This document shows, piece after piece, positions 28,608 through 38,335 of a stretch of DNA of 64,000 nucleotides. Numbering within the stretch: the first letter of the stretch is position 1; each line of letters begins with the position of its first letter. This DNA is from an uncultured Clostridia bacterium (GTDB taxonomy: Bacteria; Bacillota; Clostridia; Lachnospirales; UBA5962), in assembly GCA_946481295.1 (NCBI GenBank), contig CAMLLW010000006.1, positions 1-64,000 of the forward strand, read 5' to 3'. Position numbers and translations under genes: made by a program. Below the pieces are notes generated by a model. The model worked only from the letters and a program-made list of their open reading frames with translations. It made no database searches and was not told the DNA's origin.

Positions 28608-29465
28608 TTATATTAATAAAATTAAAGTTCCAATAACAATCATTGCTAGTCCTACTAAAGCTATTTTGCTTATTTTTTCATGTAATATAAAATATCCAAA
28701 AGAAATTGTAACTAATATACTTAATTTATCAATAGGTACTACTATACTAGCTGGCCCTTCCTGTAATGCGCGATAAAAACACATCCATGAAAAACCTGTT
28801 GCTATTCCAGATAAACAAATATATATCCAACTTTTTTTATCTATTTTAGTAATTTCTTTATGTTTATGTTGCATAAAAACAATTATCCATGCCATTAATA
28901 AAACTATTACTGTACGTATAGCTGTACCAAGATTAGATTCTACATTTACAATACCTATTTTACCTAAAATTGAAGTTAAACTTGCAAAAAATGCAGACAT
29001 AAAAGCATAAATAATTGATTTATATTTATTTTCTTCTTTTGTTGATTCTTTACGTTCTATCATTAAATATGTACCTAAACCAATAAAAATCATAGATATT
29101 ATTTTTAAAATATTTACATATTCTCCTAATATGATAAATGAAAGAATCATTGTAAGAATTATACTTGATTTATCAATAGGTACTACTTTATTAATATCAC
29201 CAATTTGTAAAGCTTTAAAATAACATAACCATGAACCGCCAGTTGCTAAACCTGATAGAATAAGAAATATACAACTTTTTATATCTATATCTACAATTGT
29301 ATTTTGAGATCCAACTATAAAAACCATTATCCATGCAAATATAAGTACTACGATAGTTCGTAATGCTGTAGCTAAATTAGAATCTACATTTTTAATACCT
29401 ATCTTAGCTAATATAGACATAATTCCTGCAAATAACGCAGAAAAAATTGCATACATAATCCACAT
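28608..29465 (-). CDS. EamA family transporter with near-duplicate halves
   Basis: A 285-residue membrane protein with ten predicted helices in two EamA repeats. The halves are strikingly alike: FAGIMSILAKIGIKNVDSNL against FASLTSILGKIGIVNVESNL, and then ATALRTIVVLIFAWIMVF against GTAIRTVIVLLMAWIIVF. Family members export or import amino acids, sugars or metabolites; the substrate cannot be told. It is 232 bases downstream of rhaD beyond a terminator, so a rhamnose role is only a possibility. The ATG at 29465 follows GAAAGGAATAAAGAT. Confidence 0.85.
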   Translation of the reverse strand: MWIMYAIFSALFAGIMSILAKIGIKNVDSNLATALRTIVVLIFAWIMVFIVGSQNTIVDIDIKSCIFLILSGLATGGSWLCYFKALQIGDINKVVPIDKSSIILTMILSFIILGEYVNILKIISMIFIGLGTYLMIERKESTKEENKYKSIIYAFMSAFFASLTSILGKIGIVNVESNLGTAIRTVIVLLMAWIIVFMQHKHKEITKIDKKSWIYICLSGIATGFSWMCFYRALQEGPASIVVPIDKLSILVTISFGYFILHEKISKIALVGLAMIVIGTLILLI

Positions 29466-29648
29466 ATCTTTATTCCTTTCATAATTTAAATCTTAAAGTA
29501 AATTATCTTTATTTTTATTTAATATTTATTTTTATTTGATATATTTTCTAATTTTACACTAATTTTATTTAATTTGCAAATTTTCTCTATTTAAATTAAA
29601 TATTAAATATTGTATTGTATAAATTTAATATAATAATAATTTAAATAA

Positions 29649-29684
29649 AAAAAGTAATAAACTTTTGTAAGCTTATTACTTTTT
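29649..29684 (-). terminator. Terminator after rhaD
   Basis: AAAAAGTAATAA and TTATTACTTTTT form a 12-bp stem closing the rhaBAD unit. Confidence 0.85.
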
Positions 29685-29696
29685 ATAATATTTATT

Positions 29697-30518
29697 TTAA
29701 TAAAGAAATTTTTCTGGTAATTTAACATTAAAATCTTTTGCTAAATTTCTAAAATTTTCAACTGAAATTGTTTGTAACTTATTTGGAGTTATAGATAATA
29801 CTTTCACTAAAATTTCTGCTGACTTTTCTACTGTATGCATAAGCCCAAATGTTAAATCAAAATTTTCTCCTGAACAAAACATTCCATGATGAGCCCAAAT
29901 TGCAACATCATAATTTTTCATAAGATTACTTGTTGCTACAGCAATATCTCTACCTCCTGGAACCATCCAACCTACAACTCCAACTCCTTGTGGAAAAACA
30001 ACAGGACATTCTGTTGCCATTTCCCATAACTCACGTGTAAAAATTTTATCTTCTAATGGCAATACAAAAGTTAGTGCTATAATATTAGTTGTATGTGCAT
30101 GATAAATTACACGATGAAGTCCTGAAGTCAATGTTTTTTTTACTTCATGATTCATTAGATGACTAGGTAATTCGCTAGTTGGTTTACCACCATTACTTAA
30201 TCCCCATACAATACGATAATTTTCTCCATCTTTATCTAATTCTATAATACATATATTTTCTTCTGGTTCTAAAATTACATTTCTAAAGTATTTTCCACTA
30301 CCTGTTACTAAAAAAAATTCTTCTCCTAATTTAGGAACATTTGTACCGATAGGTACAAAGTTATTATTAAAATTTAGTTCATTTCTTATTAAATTAATTT
30401 CTTCTTCTTTTATTCTATAAGATAAATTGCCGCCGTTTCTTTCATGCCATCCTTGCAAATATCCATCATTACACATACGTATAAATCCTTGAACAAAATT
30501 TGTATCTAGTACTTTCAT
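29697..30518 (-). CDS. rhaD: Rhamnulose-1-phosphate aldolase
   Basis: A zinc-dependent class II aldolase splitting L-rhamnulose 1-phosphate into dihydroxyacetone phosphate and L-lactaldehyde. The 273 residues begin with the family signature GYLQGWHERNGGNLSYRI and carry zinc-ligand histidines in VIYHAHTTNI and FGLMHTVEKSA, with the glutamate in the LTSGLHRVI/EDKIFTRELW region. The ATG follows CGGAGGAAAAT. It is the last gene of rhaB-rhaA-rhaD. No lactaldehyde reductase gene is in the locus. Confidence 0.96.
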   Translation of the reverse strand: MKVLDTNFVQGFIRMCNDGYLQGWHERNGGNLSYRIKEEEINLIRNELNFNNNFVPIGTNVPKLGEEFFLVTGSGKYFRNVILEPEENICIIELDKDGENYRIVWGLSNGGKPTSELPSHLMNHEVKKTLTSGLHRVIYHAHTTNIIALTFVLPLEDKIFTRELWEMATECPVVFPQGVGVVGWMVPGGRDIAVATSNLMKNYDVAIWAHHGMFCSGENFDLTFGLMHTVEKSAEILVKVLSITPNKLQTISVENFRNLAKDFNVKLPEKFLY

Positions 30519-30554
30519 ATTTTCCTCCGAAATTACATTGTATATATTTTAATA

Positions 30555-31802
30555 TTATTTTCTTTTTAAAAGAACATCCTTCTCATAATTCTTAACAATT
30601 TCAAACCAATCTTCTTTTTCAGGAACATTATTTATTTCACAGAAATAATTCCATACATCACCAATTGGATATAATTTAAGTTCTTCTTGTAAAACCATAA
30701 TTTCTGTTAAATTTCTTTCTTTTTGTAAATTTTTAAGTTTTTCATTTGGTAATAAAAGAGCATTTAATAATGCTTTTTGCATATTACGCATTCCAACTAC
30801 CCATGCTGCTATTCTATTAATAGAGGCATCAAAAAAGTCTAAACCTATTAAAACTTTTTCCACACCATTTCTAATAATTTCTTTTGCAATTTCTTTAGTT
30901 TCATCATCATATAATACTACATGATCACTATCCCAACGAACAGGTCTAGTTACATGTAATGCAAGTTTATCAGAAAATAATAACATAGAAGATATTTTAT
31001 CAGAAACCATTTCTGTTGGATGATAATGTCCATTATCAAGAAGACATAAAATATTATTTTTCATAGCATAATTCATATAAAATTCATGAGACCCAACAGT
31101 ATAACTTTCTAATCCTATTCCAAATACTTTAGATTCTACAGCAACATATACTTTACTTTTATCATAAGATATTGATAAAATTTGATCTAAAGAATCTTTT
31201 AAAAGACTTCTTGGAGTAGTTCTATCAGCAGGTATATCTTTAAATCCATCTGGAATCCAAATGTTAACTAATGATGGTTTACTTAATTCATTTGCAAAAT
31301 ATTCTGCAATACGAATACTAGCTTTACCATGATCTATCCAAAATTTGCGTATTTTTTCGTCTGTATTAGATAAGGTTGCATCTTGTGCTAATGGATGTGA
31401 AAAATAAGTAGGATTAAAATCTAAACCTAAATTTCTTTCTTTTGCAAATTCAACCCATTTTTTAAAGTGTTTTGGTTCTAACTTATCTCTATCAACAAAT
31501 CCGTCATCAAAAAAAGCATAATTTGCATGTAAATTTATTCTATGTACACCAGGTATTAAATTAAGAGCTTTGTCTATATCTTGCATTAATTCCTGAGAAT
31601 TTCTAGCTTTTCCAGGATAATTACCAGTTGCTTGAATTCCTCCAGTTAATTGATGATTTCCTTCAAATCCAGCTATATCATCTCCTTGCCAACAGTGCAT
31701 TGATATAGGTATATTTTTTAGAATTTCTAATGCTTTATCTGTATCAACTCCTATTTTTTTATATATTTCTTTTGCAGATTCATATCTTGCCTTTGTAGAC
31801 AT
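30555..31802 (-). CDS. rhaA: L-rhamnose isomerase
   Basis: Interconverts L-rhamnose and L-rhamnulose with a dinuclear metal centre. The 415 residues include [14 protein letters not shown] near the start, the metal-site segments [19 protein letters not shown] and [19 protein letters not shown], and [14 protein letters not shown]. The ATG at 31802 follows AGAGGAGGATTTTT. It is 21 bases after rhaB. Confidence 0.97.
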   Translation of the reverse strand: MSTKARYESAKEIYKKIGVDTDKALEILKNIPISMHCWQGDDIAGFEGNHQLTGGIQATGNYPGKARNSQELMQDIDKALNLIPGVHRINLHANYAFFDDGFVDRDKLEPKHFKKWVEFAKERNLGLDFNPTYFSHPLAQDATLSNTDEKIRKFWIDHGKASIRIAEYFANELSKPSLVNIWIPDGFKDIPADRTTPRSLLKDSLDQILSISYDKSKVYVAVESKVFGIGLESYTVGSHEFYMNYAMKNNILCLLDNGHYHPTEMVSDKISSMLLFSDKLALHVTRPVRWDSDHVVLYDDETKEIAKEIIRNGVEKVLIGLDFFDASINRIAAWVVGMRNMQKALLNALLLPNEKLKNLQKERNLTEIMVLQEELKLYPIGDVWNYFCEINNVPEKEDWFEIVKNYEKDVLLKRK

Positions 31803-31823
31803 AAAAATCCTCCTCTATAATTT

Positions 31824-33218
31824 TTAATATTTTTTTAATGAAAATGAATTATAAATACATTTTCTAGCTTCACTTAAATCTTTAAATTTATTTTCTGCAA
31901 TCATTTGCACTACTAAATTTCCTAATGCTGTAGCTTCTTTAGGTCCTGCTATAACTTCTTTTTTTGTAGCATTTGCAGTTAATTTATTTAAGTATTGAGC
32001 ATTAGAGCCCCCTCCAACAATATTTATACTTTTATAACTTTTACCAGTCAAATTTTCTATTTCTAAAATAGCGTTTTTATAACAAACTGATAAGCTATTG
32101 TAAATTACTTTAGCAAAATCTGCTTCTGTTTTTGGTACTTCTAAATTATTTTCTATACAATAATTTTTAATTTCATTAATTATACTATTAGGATTTAAAA
32201 ATACATTGTCATTACAATTTATTATTGTTGAAATATTACTTTCTTCTGCTATTTTACAAAGTTCTTCAAAACTATATTTATCTTTAAGTTCTTTTTTTAA
32301 TAACTGTACCATCCAAAGCCCCATAATATTTTTTAAATATCTAAATTTATAATTATATCCGCCTTCGTTAGTAAAATTAGCATTTTTACTTTCTATAGAA
32401 CAATCTGCAAATTCCCTTTCAATTCCTATAAGAGACCAAGTTCCAGAACTAATATATATTGTGTCATCTCTTATAGTTGGTATAGCTACAACTGCAGATG
32501 CGGTATCATGTGTTGCTGGCAAAATAACATTACAATCAAATCCAACTTCTGATACAATTTTACTTTTTAGTCTACCAACAATTGTTCTAGGAAGTGAAAG
32601 AGGTTTAAATAAATTTTTATTATACCCAAGCATTTCTATTAATTCATAATCCCAATCTTTTGTTATAGGACTAACTAATTGTGTTGTAGTTGCATTTGTA
32701 TACTCTAAAACTTTATTACCAGTTAAAAGAAAATTAAAATAATCTGGTATCATTAAAATATATGTTGCTTCCTCCAATAATTTTGGATTTTTATTTTTAA
32801 TTGCCATTAATTGATAAATAGAATTAAATATTTGCTTTTGAATACCTGTTCTTTTGTATAAATCATTTTCTGATATTATTTTATAAACTTGCTTATCCAT
32901 TCCTTTAGTTCTTGAATCTCTATAAGATACTGAATTTCCTAAAATATTATCATTTTTATCTAGTAAAACAAAATCTACAGCCCAAGTATCAATTCCTACA
33001 CTTATAGGTATTTTATTTAATTCTTTACATTTTTTTAATCCTTTTATAATTTCAAAAAAGAGATTATCTAAATCCCAACAAAGTTCATTTTCTCTTTTTA
33101 CAAAATTATTAGAAAATCTATAAATCTCTTCATATTCTATTTTCCCATTATTTAAACTTCCAATAATATGTCGTCCACTTGATGCTCCAATATCTATTGC
33201 TAAATAATAATTTTTCAT
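31824..33218 (-). CDS. rhaB: Rhamnulokinase
   Basis: FGGY-family kinase phosphorylating L-rhamnulose. The 464 residues show the phosphate-binding start LAIDIGASSGRHIIGSL, the substrate segment GIDTWAVDFVLLDK, LPATHDTASAVVAIP and the C-terminal NIVGGGSNAQYLNKLTAN. The ATG follows TGGGAGAATAAT. It starts the rhaBAD unit about 70 bases after the AraC terminator, so its promoter must be in that short gap. Because it acts on free rhamnulose, rhamnose must enter or arise unphosphorylated. Confidence 0.96.
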   Translation of the reverse strand: MKNYYLAIDIGASSGRHIIGSLNNGKIEYEEIYRFSNNFVKRENELCWDLDNLFFEIIKGLKKCKELNKIPISVGIDTWAVDFVLLDKNDNILGNSVSYRDSRTKGMDKQVYKIISENDLYKRTGIQKQIFNSIYQLMAIKNKNPKLLEEATYILMIPDYFNFLLTGNKVLEYTNATTTQLVSPITKDWDYELIEMLGYNKNLFKPLSLPRTIVGRLKSKIVSEVGFDCNVILPATHDTASAVVAIPTIRDDTIYISSGTWSLIGIEREFADCSIESKNANFTNEGGYNYKFRYLKNIMGLWMVQLLKKELKDKYSFEELCKIAEESNISTIINCNDNVFLNPNSIINEIKNYCIENNLEVPKTEADFAKVIYNSLSVCYKNAILEIENLTGKSYKSINIVGGGSNAQYLNKLTANATKKEVIAGPKEATALGNLVVQMIAENKFKDLSEARKCIYNSFSLKKY

Positions 33219-33290
33219 ATTATTCTCCCAAATAATTAAAATTTAAAAATAATTTTTATATACTTATATATTATTATAAATTCTATAATT

Positions 33291-33329
33291 AAATAAGGAC
33301 GCTATTTATAAAAAATAACGTCCTTATTT
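33291..33329 (-). terminator. Terminator after the AraC-type regulator gene
   Basis: AAATAAGGACG and CGTCCTTATTT form an 11-bp stem, extended by an inner CTATT/AATA pairing, overlapping the regulator's stop codon. It separates the regulator from rhaBAD. Confidence 0.85.
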
Positions 33330-34289
33330 GCAATACATATATCGATATTCTTTTGGAGATAATCCAAAATATTCTTTAAAAGTTCTATAAAAATAACTTG
33401 TATTGTCATAACCTATTATTCTAATTATATTTGATATAGATAAATCAGTATTTAATAATAAATAGTTTGCTTTATCCATCTTTTTTCTTTTTAAAATTTT
33501 TTTAAATGTCTCATTTGTTTGTTTTTTTATTACTCTACTTATATAAAAAATATCATAATTTAAATAATTAGATATTTCTGTTAAAGTAGCATTTCTATAG
33601 TTTTCTTCTATATATGATAAAATTTGTATCATTAAATCTTGTTCAAAAGAATTTTTATCAGTATATAATTTATCAGTATAATTTAATAATTGTAAGAATA
33701 AAAGTCCCATTGTAATTTGATTTATTTTTCTATTATTTATTTGTCTATTTATAATTATCCATATCATATTTTCTACTAAATTTTGAATTGGTAAAATATC
33801 AGAAACTCTAAATAATAAATAATCTGTATATCTTGTATCATTACATAAACATCCAACTAAAAAATTATAAATTAAATTATTTTTTTCATTTAACATACTA
33901 AGCGTTACATCAAAAAATTCTGGTTGTATAATAAAATTAATTGCTATATCATTTTTACTTGAATATAATACTTCTTGAGTTGCATTTTGATTTAAAAATA
34001 ATAATTCTCCCTCTTTTAATATAATCTTGTTATTATTTATAATATGAGTTGTAGTTCCAGAGCACATATATATAACTTCTACATAATTATGTTTATGTTT
34101 TGGAAAATGAATAAATCGAGTATTAGGTCTAATTACAATTAAATCTTTATCAATTAAAAATTTACTACTATCTACTATCATTTCTTTTTTTTCAGTATAA
34201 ATTTTTTTATTTATAGAAGTTTGACCATTTAATATATTTTCTTCTTCTTCTGTAATAGCAGACATTATATTTAAAATTCTTTTATCCAT
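33324..34289 (-). CDS. AraC family transcriptional regulator
   Basis: A 321-residue regulator: an N-terminal cupin-like sugar-sensing domain (HFPKHKHNYVEVIYMCSG, then LKEGELLFLNQNA) and a C-terminal double helix-turn-helix (LTEISNYLNYDIFYISRVIK, then SISNIIRIIGYDNTSYFYRT). Placed between the PTS-GH172 operon and rhaBAD and flanked by terminators on both sides, it is the obvious candidate controller of one or both. The inducer is inferred to be rhamnose or a related sugar. The ATG follows AGAAGGTATAGG. Confidence 0.92.
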   Translation of the reverse strand: MDKRILNIMSAITEEEENILNGQTSINKKIYTEKKEMIVDSSKFLIDKDLIVIRPNTRFIHFPKHKHNYVEVIYMCSGTTTHIINNNKIILKEGELLFLNQNATQEVLYSSKNDIAINFIIQPEFFDVTLSMLNEKNNLIYNFLVGCLCNDTRYTDYLLFRVSDILPIQNLVENMIWIIINRQINNRKINQITMGLLFLQLLNYTDKLYTDKNSFEQDLMIQILSYIEENYRNATLTEISNYLNYDIFYISRVIKKQTNETFKKILKRKKMDKANYLLLNTDLSISNIIRIIGYDNTSYFYRTFKEYFGLSPKEYRYMYCK

Positions 34290-34437
34290 CCTATACCTTC
34301 TTCTTAATTACTTATTGTAATTAATATTTATTAGTTTGTTCTTCAATAAATTATATAATAGTTATTTCTGTAATCTATAATATTATATATATAAATATTT
34401 TATTATATATTAAAATAAGAATTAATTTATTAAAAAC

Positions 34438-34472
34438 AAAGAACTCTGCTTTATTAAAAGCTAGAGTTCTTT
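34438..34472 (-). terminator. Terminator after the GH172 gene
   Basis: AAAGAACTCT and AGAGTTCTTT form a ten-bp stem with an inner GCTTT/AAAGC pairing, just past the GH172 stop, ending the PTS-GH172 operon. Confidence 0.85.
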
Positions 34473-34474
34473 AT

Positions 34475-35599
34475 TTACCTCGGTAATCTATCTTCTCTAC
34501 TTAACATTGGTTTAAATTTATTATGTGGTGCAAGTTGATACCAATAAGACACTGTTGATATATCATCTTGTCTTTCATATAATTTTATATCATCATTTCC
34601 TATTTGTTGAAATTCTACTCTTAAATCTGTACTAAATGCTATAGGATCAGGTAAATGCCAACGATAAAGTCCATGCATAGGTACCGCATCATCTCCAAAT
34701 GCATGTACTGGATTTGGATTAGGTTTTCCATTACTAAAATAATCTCTTGTATGATCTCTTTTACTTTGGAATGGATATCCCATAAATAATGTACAATAAT
34801 TTTTTGCAAATGGTAATTGTCCATATTCTCTATTATGAAATGCCCATGCTCCTCCAAAATAATCTTCTGCTCCTGTTGAATGAACTGTTGGGAATTCTTT
34901 ATCTCCATCTATGTAAAATTTAAATTCTCCTTCTCCCCACCAATATCTTTCTAATGCAGCCAATGCCATATAAGTTCCTACATAATAACCTTTACCTTTA
35001 ATATTATCTATAAGAACATAATCTTTTTTTGGTGTTGTTATTTTTTCTCTATTAAATCTTGCATGAAAATAAAGTGTATCATCACTAACTTCATCTACTA
35101 AAACATAATTAATTGTATAGAAAAAATATTTTATGTATTCAGGATGTTCACTAGTAATTGTTATTTTTGCTTTTTTTCTAAAAGGCATTTCAAAATAACA
35201 ATTCATTCCTCCTGTTGGATTAACTACAATTGGCAATGAATTTATATCACAGCGTGTTCCAAATCCATTACAAAAAAAATCTCCTATTGGACATTCTACA
35301 GAAGGATAGTTACAATCATCCCAATAAATTCTAATTATAACATCCCTTAAAACAAAACTACCTGCTGTAGTTTTATCAGTTATTGTAAACCACATATGTC
35401 TTATTATACCAGGACCTTCTATTTCTGCTATAGTAACAGTTTCATTAGGATTTAGTGGTAATAATGGCCTTCCTTTTCTACCTACTCCTAAATCACTAGC
35501 TTCCATACAAGATTTGCCTTTTTCACCAGTTGGATTTTCTGGAGAAATTGTTCTACTTTCTTCTCCTTTATATTTTAATATATTTTTTAAATAATCCAT
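34475..35599 (-). CDS. GH172 (DUF2961) family glycoside hydrolase, cytoplasmic
   Basis: A 374-residue DUF2961 protein, now glycoside hydrolase family 172, whose characterised members act on furanosides (alpha-D-fructofuranosides/difructose dianhydrides, and alpha-D-arabinofuranosides). Conserved stretches are GPGIIRHMWFTITD, CPIGDFFCNGFGTRCD, the likely catalytic-acid region VHSTGAEDYFGGAWAF, and YRWHLPDPIAF. There is no signal peptide or membrane helix, so it acts inside the cell. It starts 15 bases after the PTS IIA stop (ATG after AGGAGGGTATTT) and must be cotranscribed, so its substrate is probably what the PTS delivers. Exact substrate unknown. Confidence 0.9.
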   Translation of the reverse strand: MDYLKNILKYKGEESRTISPENPTGEKGKSCMEASDLGVGRKGRPLLPLNPNETVTIAEIEGPGIIRHMWFTITDKTTAGSFVLRDVIIRIYWDDCNYPSVECPIGDFFCNGFGTRCDINSLPIVVNPTGGMNCYFEMPFRKKAKITITSEHPEYIKYFFYTINYVLVDEVSDDTLYFHARFNREKITTPKKDYVLIDNIKGKGYYVGTYMALAALERYWWGEGEFKFYIDGDKEFPTVHSTGAEDYFGGAWAFHNREYGQLPFAKNYCTLFMGYPFQSKRDHTRDYFSNGKPNPNPVHAFGDDAVPMHGLYRWHLPDPIAFSTDLRVEFQQIGNDDIKLYERQDDISTVSYWYQLAPHNKFKPMLSREDRLPR

Positions 35600-35614
35600 A
35601 AATACCCTCCTATA

Positions 35615-36013
35615 TTATTCATCTTCATCTGTAATTTCTAAAGCATATTTATTTATATAAATAATTTGATTTTTAGCTTCTTCAATTAATAAATCTATAT
35701 TTTTACTATCAAATGTATCAAGTTGTATTGCCAATGACAATGCTAAAGGTAAATTTATTCCGCTAATTATATGAACTTTATCACTCATATAAGGATAAAA
35801 TTTTTGTGTTACACTTCCTGAACTAATATCTGTTAAAACATATATTTCATCTTCTGTATTTATAAGTCTTTCTATATCTTCTTCTATATCTTTTTCTTCT
35901 ACATATGCAGATAAAAATGAAATATTTTTGTTTTCACCTGATAAAAATTCTATACTTTCTTTCATACCTTTAGCCATATAACTGTGAGATGCTATAATAA
36001 TTCTTTTTTTCAT
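35615..36013 (-). CDS. PTS mannose-family IIA component
   Basis: A 132-residue EIIA of the mannose/fructose/sorbose PTS family. The phosphorylated histidine is His10 in IIIASHSYMAKGMK; EIYVLTDISSGSVTQKF is also typical. It is a separate protein rather than fused to IIB. It passes phosphate from HPr to the IIB encoded upstream. The ATG follows AGAGGTAAATATA. It lies between IID and the GH172 gene. Confidence 0.93.
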   Translation of the reverse strand: MKKRIIIASHSYMAKGMKESIEFLSGENKNISFLSAYVEEKDIEEDIERLINTEDEIYVLTDISSGSVTQKFYPYMSDKVHIISGINLPLALSLAIQLDTFDSKNIDLLIEEAKNQIIYINKYALEITDEDE

Positions 36014-36073
36014 TATATTTACCTCTTTAAGATTAATAAATAAATCAAAATAATTTTTATTCTAATTAATTAT

Positions 36074-36895
36074 TTAAGCTAATATTCCAAATCTAGCTAA
36101 GATCATTGCAAAAATTATTACTAAAAATATAATTTTAGTAACACTCATTCTTCTATATCCTAAAAGTTTATATACTATAAAAGTTATTAGAACAGGTATA
36201 AGAGATGGTAATATTTGATCTATTAATGGTTGTATTTCCATTGTAACATCGCCAAATTTAAATTTAGCTAGAACTTTTAAATTTATTACAGAAGGTATTA
36301 ATGCTCCTATAACAGTTAATCCTAATACAGAAGCCGCTTCTGTTATATATGTTAATTTTTGTCCATATTCTGTAATTACTTTCATACCTTGTTTATAACC
36401 AAATTCAAAACATCTCATACGGAAAAAGAATATTATTAATATTATAATAAACCATAAAATAATACCTATTGGATTTCCCTCTTTAGCCATATATGCAGCA
36501 ATTGAACCAAATATAGTTGGTATTAATACCATAAGAAGTGAATCGCCTATACCTGCCAATGGCCCCATAATACCTATTTTAAAATCCTGTATAGCTCTTT
36601 GTACTTCTTTTCCTTGTTTTTCTTCCATTGCTAATACAGCACCTAATATTATTGATGCTAACCATGGTTGTGTATTAAAATATTGAAAATGATTATTTAA
36701 AGCTTCTACATAATCTTCATCATCTTTATATATTTTTCTTAAAGATGGAGATAGGGCATATACTACAGAAGCACCCTGTTGAGACTGATAGTTAAATGTA
36801 CATACACTCATTAACCACCTACGATTTGCTCTTCTTAAATCTTTTTTTGTTATTATATTAGATTGTTGGGTATCTTCGCTATTATTCATCTTCAT
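36074..36895 (-). CDS. PTS mannose-family IID component
   Basis: The IID membrane subunit, unique to the mannose-type PTS, about 273 residues. It has the signature start ITKKDLRRANRRWLMSVCTF and GIMGPLAGIGDSLLMVLIPT, with membrane segments in the C-terminal half. ATG at 36895 (after GGTGGAG) overlaps the end of IIC; a GTG 15 bases upstream is less likely. It forms the sugar-translocating complex with IIC. Confidence 0.93.
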   Translation of the reverse strand: MKMNNSEDTQQSNIITKKDLRRANRRWLMSVCTFNYQSQQGASVVYALSPSLRKIYKDDEDYVEALNNHFQYFNTQPWLASIILGAVLAMEEKQGKEVQRAIQDFKIGIMGPLAGIGDSLLMVLIPTIFGSIAAYMAKEGNPIGIILWFIIILIIFFFRMRCFEFGYKQGMKVITEYGQKLTYITEAASVLGLTVIGALIPSVINLKVLAKFKFGDVTMEIQPLIDQILPSLIPVLITFIVYKLLGYRRMSVTKIIFLVIIFAMILARFGILA

Positions 36896-37655
36896 TATCT
36901 CCACCCCCACTAATATTTAATGATGCCTCATGTTCTCTTCTCTTATATAGATCAAATGCTAAAGCAAAGCCAACTATAGCAACACCTATTACAGGCATTT
37001 TTAAAAATGCTGATATAACAAATCCTATAAGAAAATAATTTATGTATTGTTTTAATGGCATAAATCTAAGTAACATTGCTATTCCTACAGCAGGTAACAT
37101 ATTACCAGCTAAAGTAAGTCCAGATATAAACCATGTTGGCATATTATTTAATAAAAAATTAACTGCTGTGGTTCCTAAAGTTAGAGATATAAAGACTGGT
37201 ATTGCTGCTGATAATCCAAATAATATTGGACAAATCCACAATACTAAATTCATTTTTTTAAATTCTTTTTTATTTGCATATTCTTGAGATTTTTTTACTA
37301 CAAATCCATTAAGTATTTTTACTATAACATCAAATTGAACACCTAGCATTCCTACAGGTATACCAAGTGCAAGTCCTGCTTCTATACCCATTTTAGTTCC
37401 TATTGCTGTTGCTATTATAGTTGTTGTCCCATAATCGGGTACAGATGAACCTCCAAATCCTGATACACCTAAAGCCATTAATTGTACTGTTCCACCAACT
37501 ACAAGACCTGTATTTACATCACCTACTATAATACCTGTAAATAAACCCCAAAAAACAGGATAATTTACAAATAACATAGGTATTCCGTAATAATCTATAT
37601 GTTTTATAAATGCAAGCAATGTTATTAGTATTACTTGTAATACTGTAAAACTCAT
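36882..37655 (-). CDS. PTS mannose-family IIC component
   Basis: The IIC permease subunit, 257 residues with about seven to eight membrane segments. Typical IIC features are MLFVNYPVFWGLFTGIIVGD, VVGGTVQLMALGVSGFGGSS and LALGIPVGMLGVQ. The C-terminus (NISGGGDNEDE) overlaps the IID start. The ATG follows AAGGAGTAAATTAA. Specificity within the mannose/fructose/sorbose group cannot be assigned from sequence alone. Confidence 0.93.
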   Translation of the reverse strand: MSFTVLQVILITLLAFIKHIDYYGIPMLFVNYPVFWGLFTGIIVGDVNTGLVVGGTVQLMALGVSGFGGSSVPDYGTTTIIATAIGTKMGIEAGLALGIPVGMLGVQFDVIVKILNGFVVKKSQEYANKKEFKKMNLVLWICPILFGLSAAIPVFISLTLGTTAVNFLLNNMPTWFISGLTLAGNMLPAVGIAMLLRFMPLKQYINYFLIGFVISAFLKMPVIGVAIVGFALAFDLYKRREHEASLNISGGGDNEDE

Positions 37656-37682
37656 TTAATTTACTCCTTACATTTATAAAAT

Positions 37683-38156
37683 TTATAAAATTGTTTTTAG
37701 ATCTATAGATTTATCTGCTGGTACAAACTGACATTCTATTTTTACTCCTCTATTAATCAAATCTTTATATATTTCTATTTCTTTTTGTGTTGCATATGCT
37801 CTTGCAGATAATTTAATACCATTTTCTTTTACAACTGTTCCACCAACAATTAGTTTATCTATTTGTACTCCATTTTCTATTAATTTTAATATTGTAGACG
37901 GAGACTTAACTATTACAAAAACTTTTTGTGTATCATATTTCCCTATTTTAAAATTATTGATAGCAATTTCTTCTGTTATAATAGATACAGACATTCCTGC
38001 TGGTTTTGCTAGTCTCATACTTGACTTTGATAATTCATCATTTGCAACCTGGTCATCTATAACCATTACTCTAGTTGCCCCAGATATAGGTGCCCATTGA
38101 GTTACAATTATACCATGTAAAAGTCTGTTATCAATTCTTGCTGCAACTACACTCAT
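37683..38156 (-). CDS. PTS mannose-family IIB component
   Basis: The IIB phosphocarrier, about 157 residues, with the phosphorylated histidine in ARIDNRLLHGIIVTQWAP and the conserved MVIDDQVANDE segment. It is first in the IIB-IIC-IID-IIA-GH172 operon. I use ATG at 38156, nine bases after GGGGG; an ATG 15 bases upstream overlaps that binding site. A promoter with an inverted-repeat operator candidate lies about 150 bases upstream. Confidence 0.93.
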   Translation of the reverse strand: MSVVAARIDNRLLHGIIVTQWAPISGATRVMVIDDQVANDELSKSSMRLAKPAGMSVSIITEEIAINNFKIGKYDTQKVFVIVKSPSTILKLIENGVQIDKLIVGGTVVKENGIKLSARAYATQKEIEIYKDLINRGVKIECQFVPADKSIDLKTIL

Positions 38157-38295
38157 TATAAATACCCCCATTTAATAATACTAAAATTTCTAATATATGT
38201 CTAAAACAAAAATTTTTTATAATTTTTAAATAAATTTATAATTTTTAAATTTATATTAGTAAATTTTATACTGAAAAAACAAAAACAAGAAATTT

Positions 38296-38323
38296 TTTCT
38301 AAATTAATTTTACTATTTAGAAA
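38296..38323. promoter_or_regulatory. Inverted-repeat operator candidate at the PTS promoter
   Basis: TTTCTAAAT and ATTTAGAAA form a perfect nine-base inverted repeat with a ten-base gap, covering the -10 box and spacer of the PTS-GH172 promoter. That position suits a repressor or activator site. The binding protein is unknown; the AraC-type regulator next door is one candidate. Confidence 0.5.
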
Positions 38324-38335
38324 TTTAGTTGTCAA
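38307..38335 (-). promoter_or_regulatory. Promoter candidate for the PTS-GH172 operon
   Basis: TTGACA (38335-38330), a 17-base spacer and TAAAAT (38312-38307) precede the IIB gene by about 150 bases. A -24/-12 sigma-54 promoter, common for mannose-type PTS operons, was looked for and not seen. Confidence 0.6.

Noticed and set aside
28608-29465. Assigning the EamA protein as the rhamnose permease RhaT
   Set aside because: It has ten-helix EamA repeats, not the RhaT sequence, and a terminator separates it from rhaBAD. Proximity alone is too weak.
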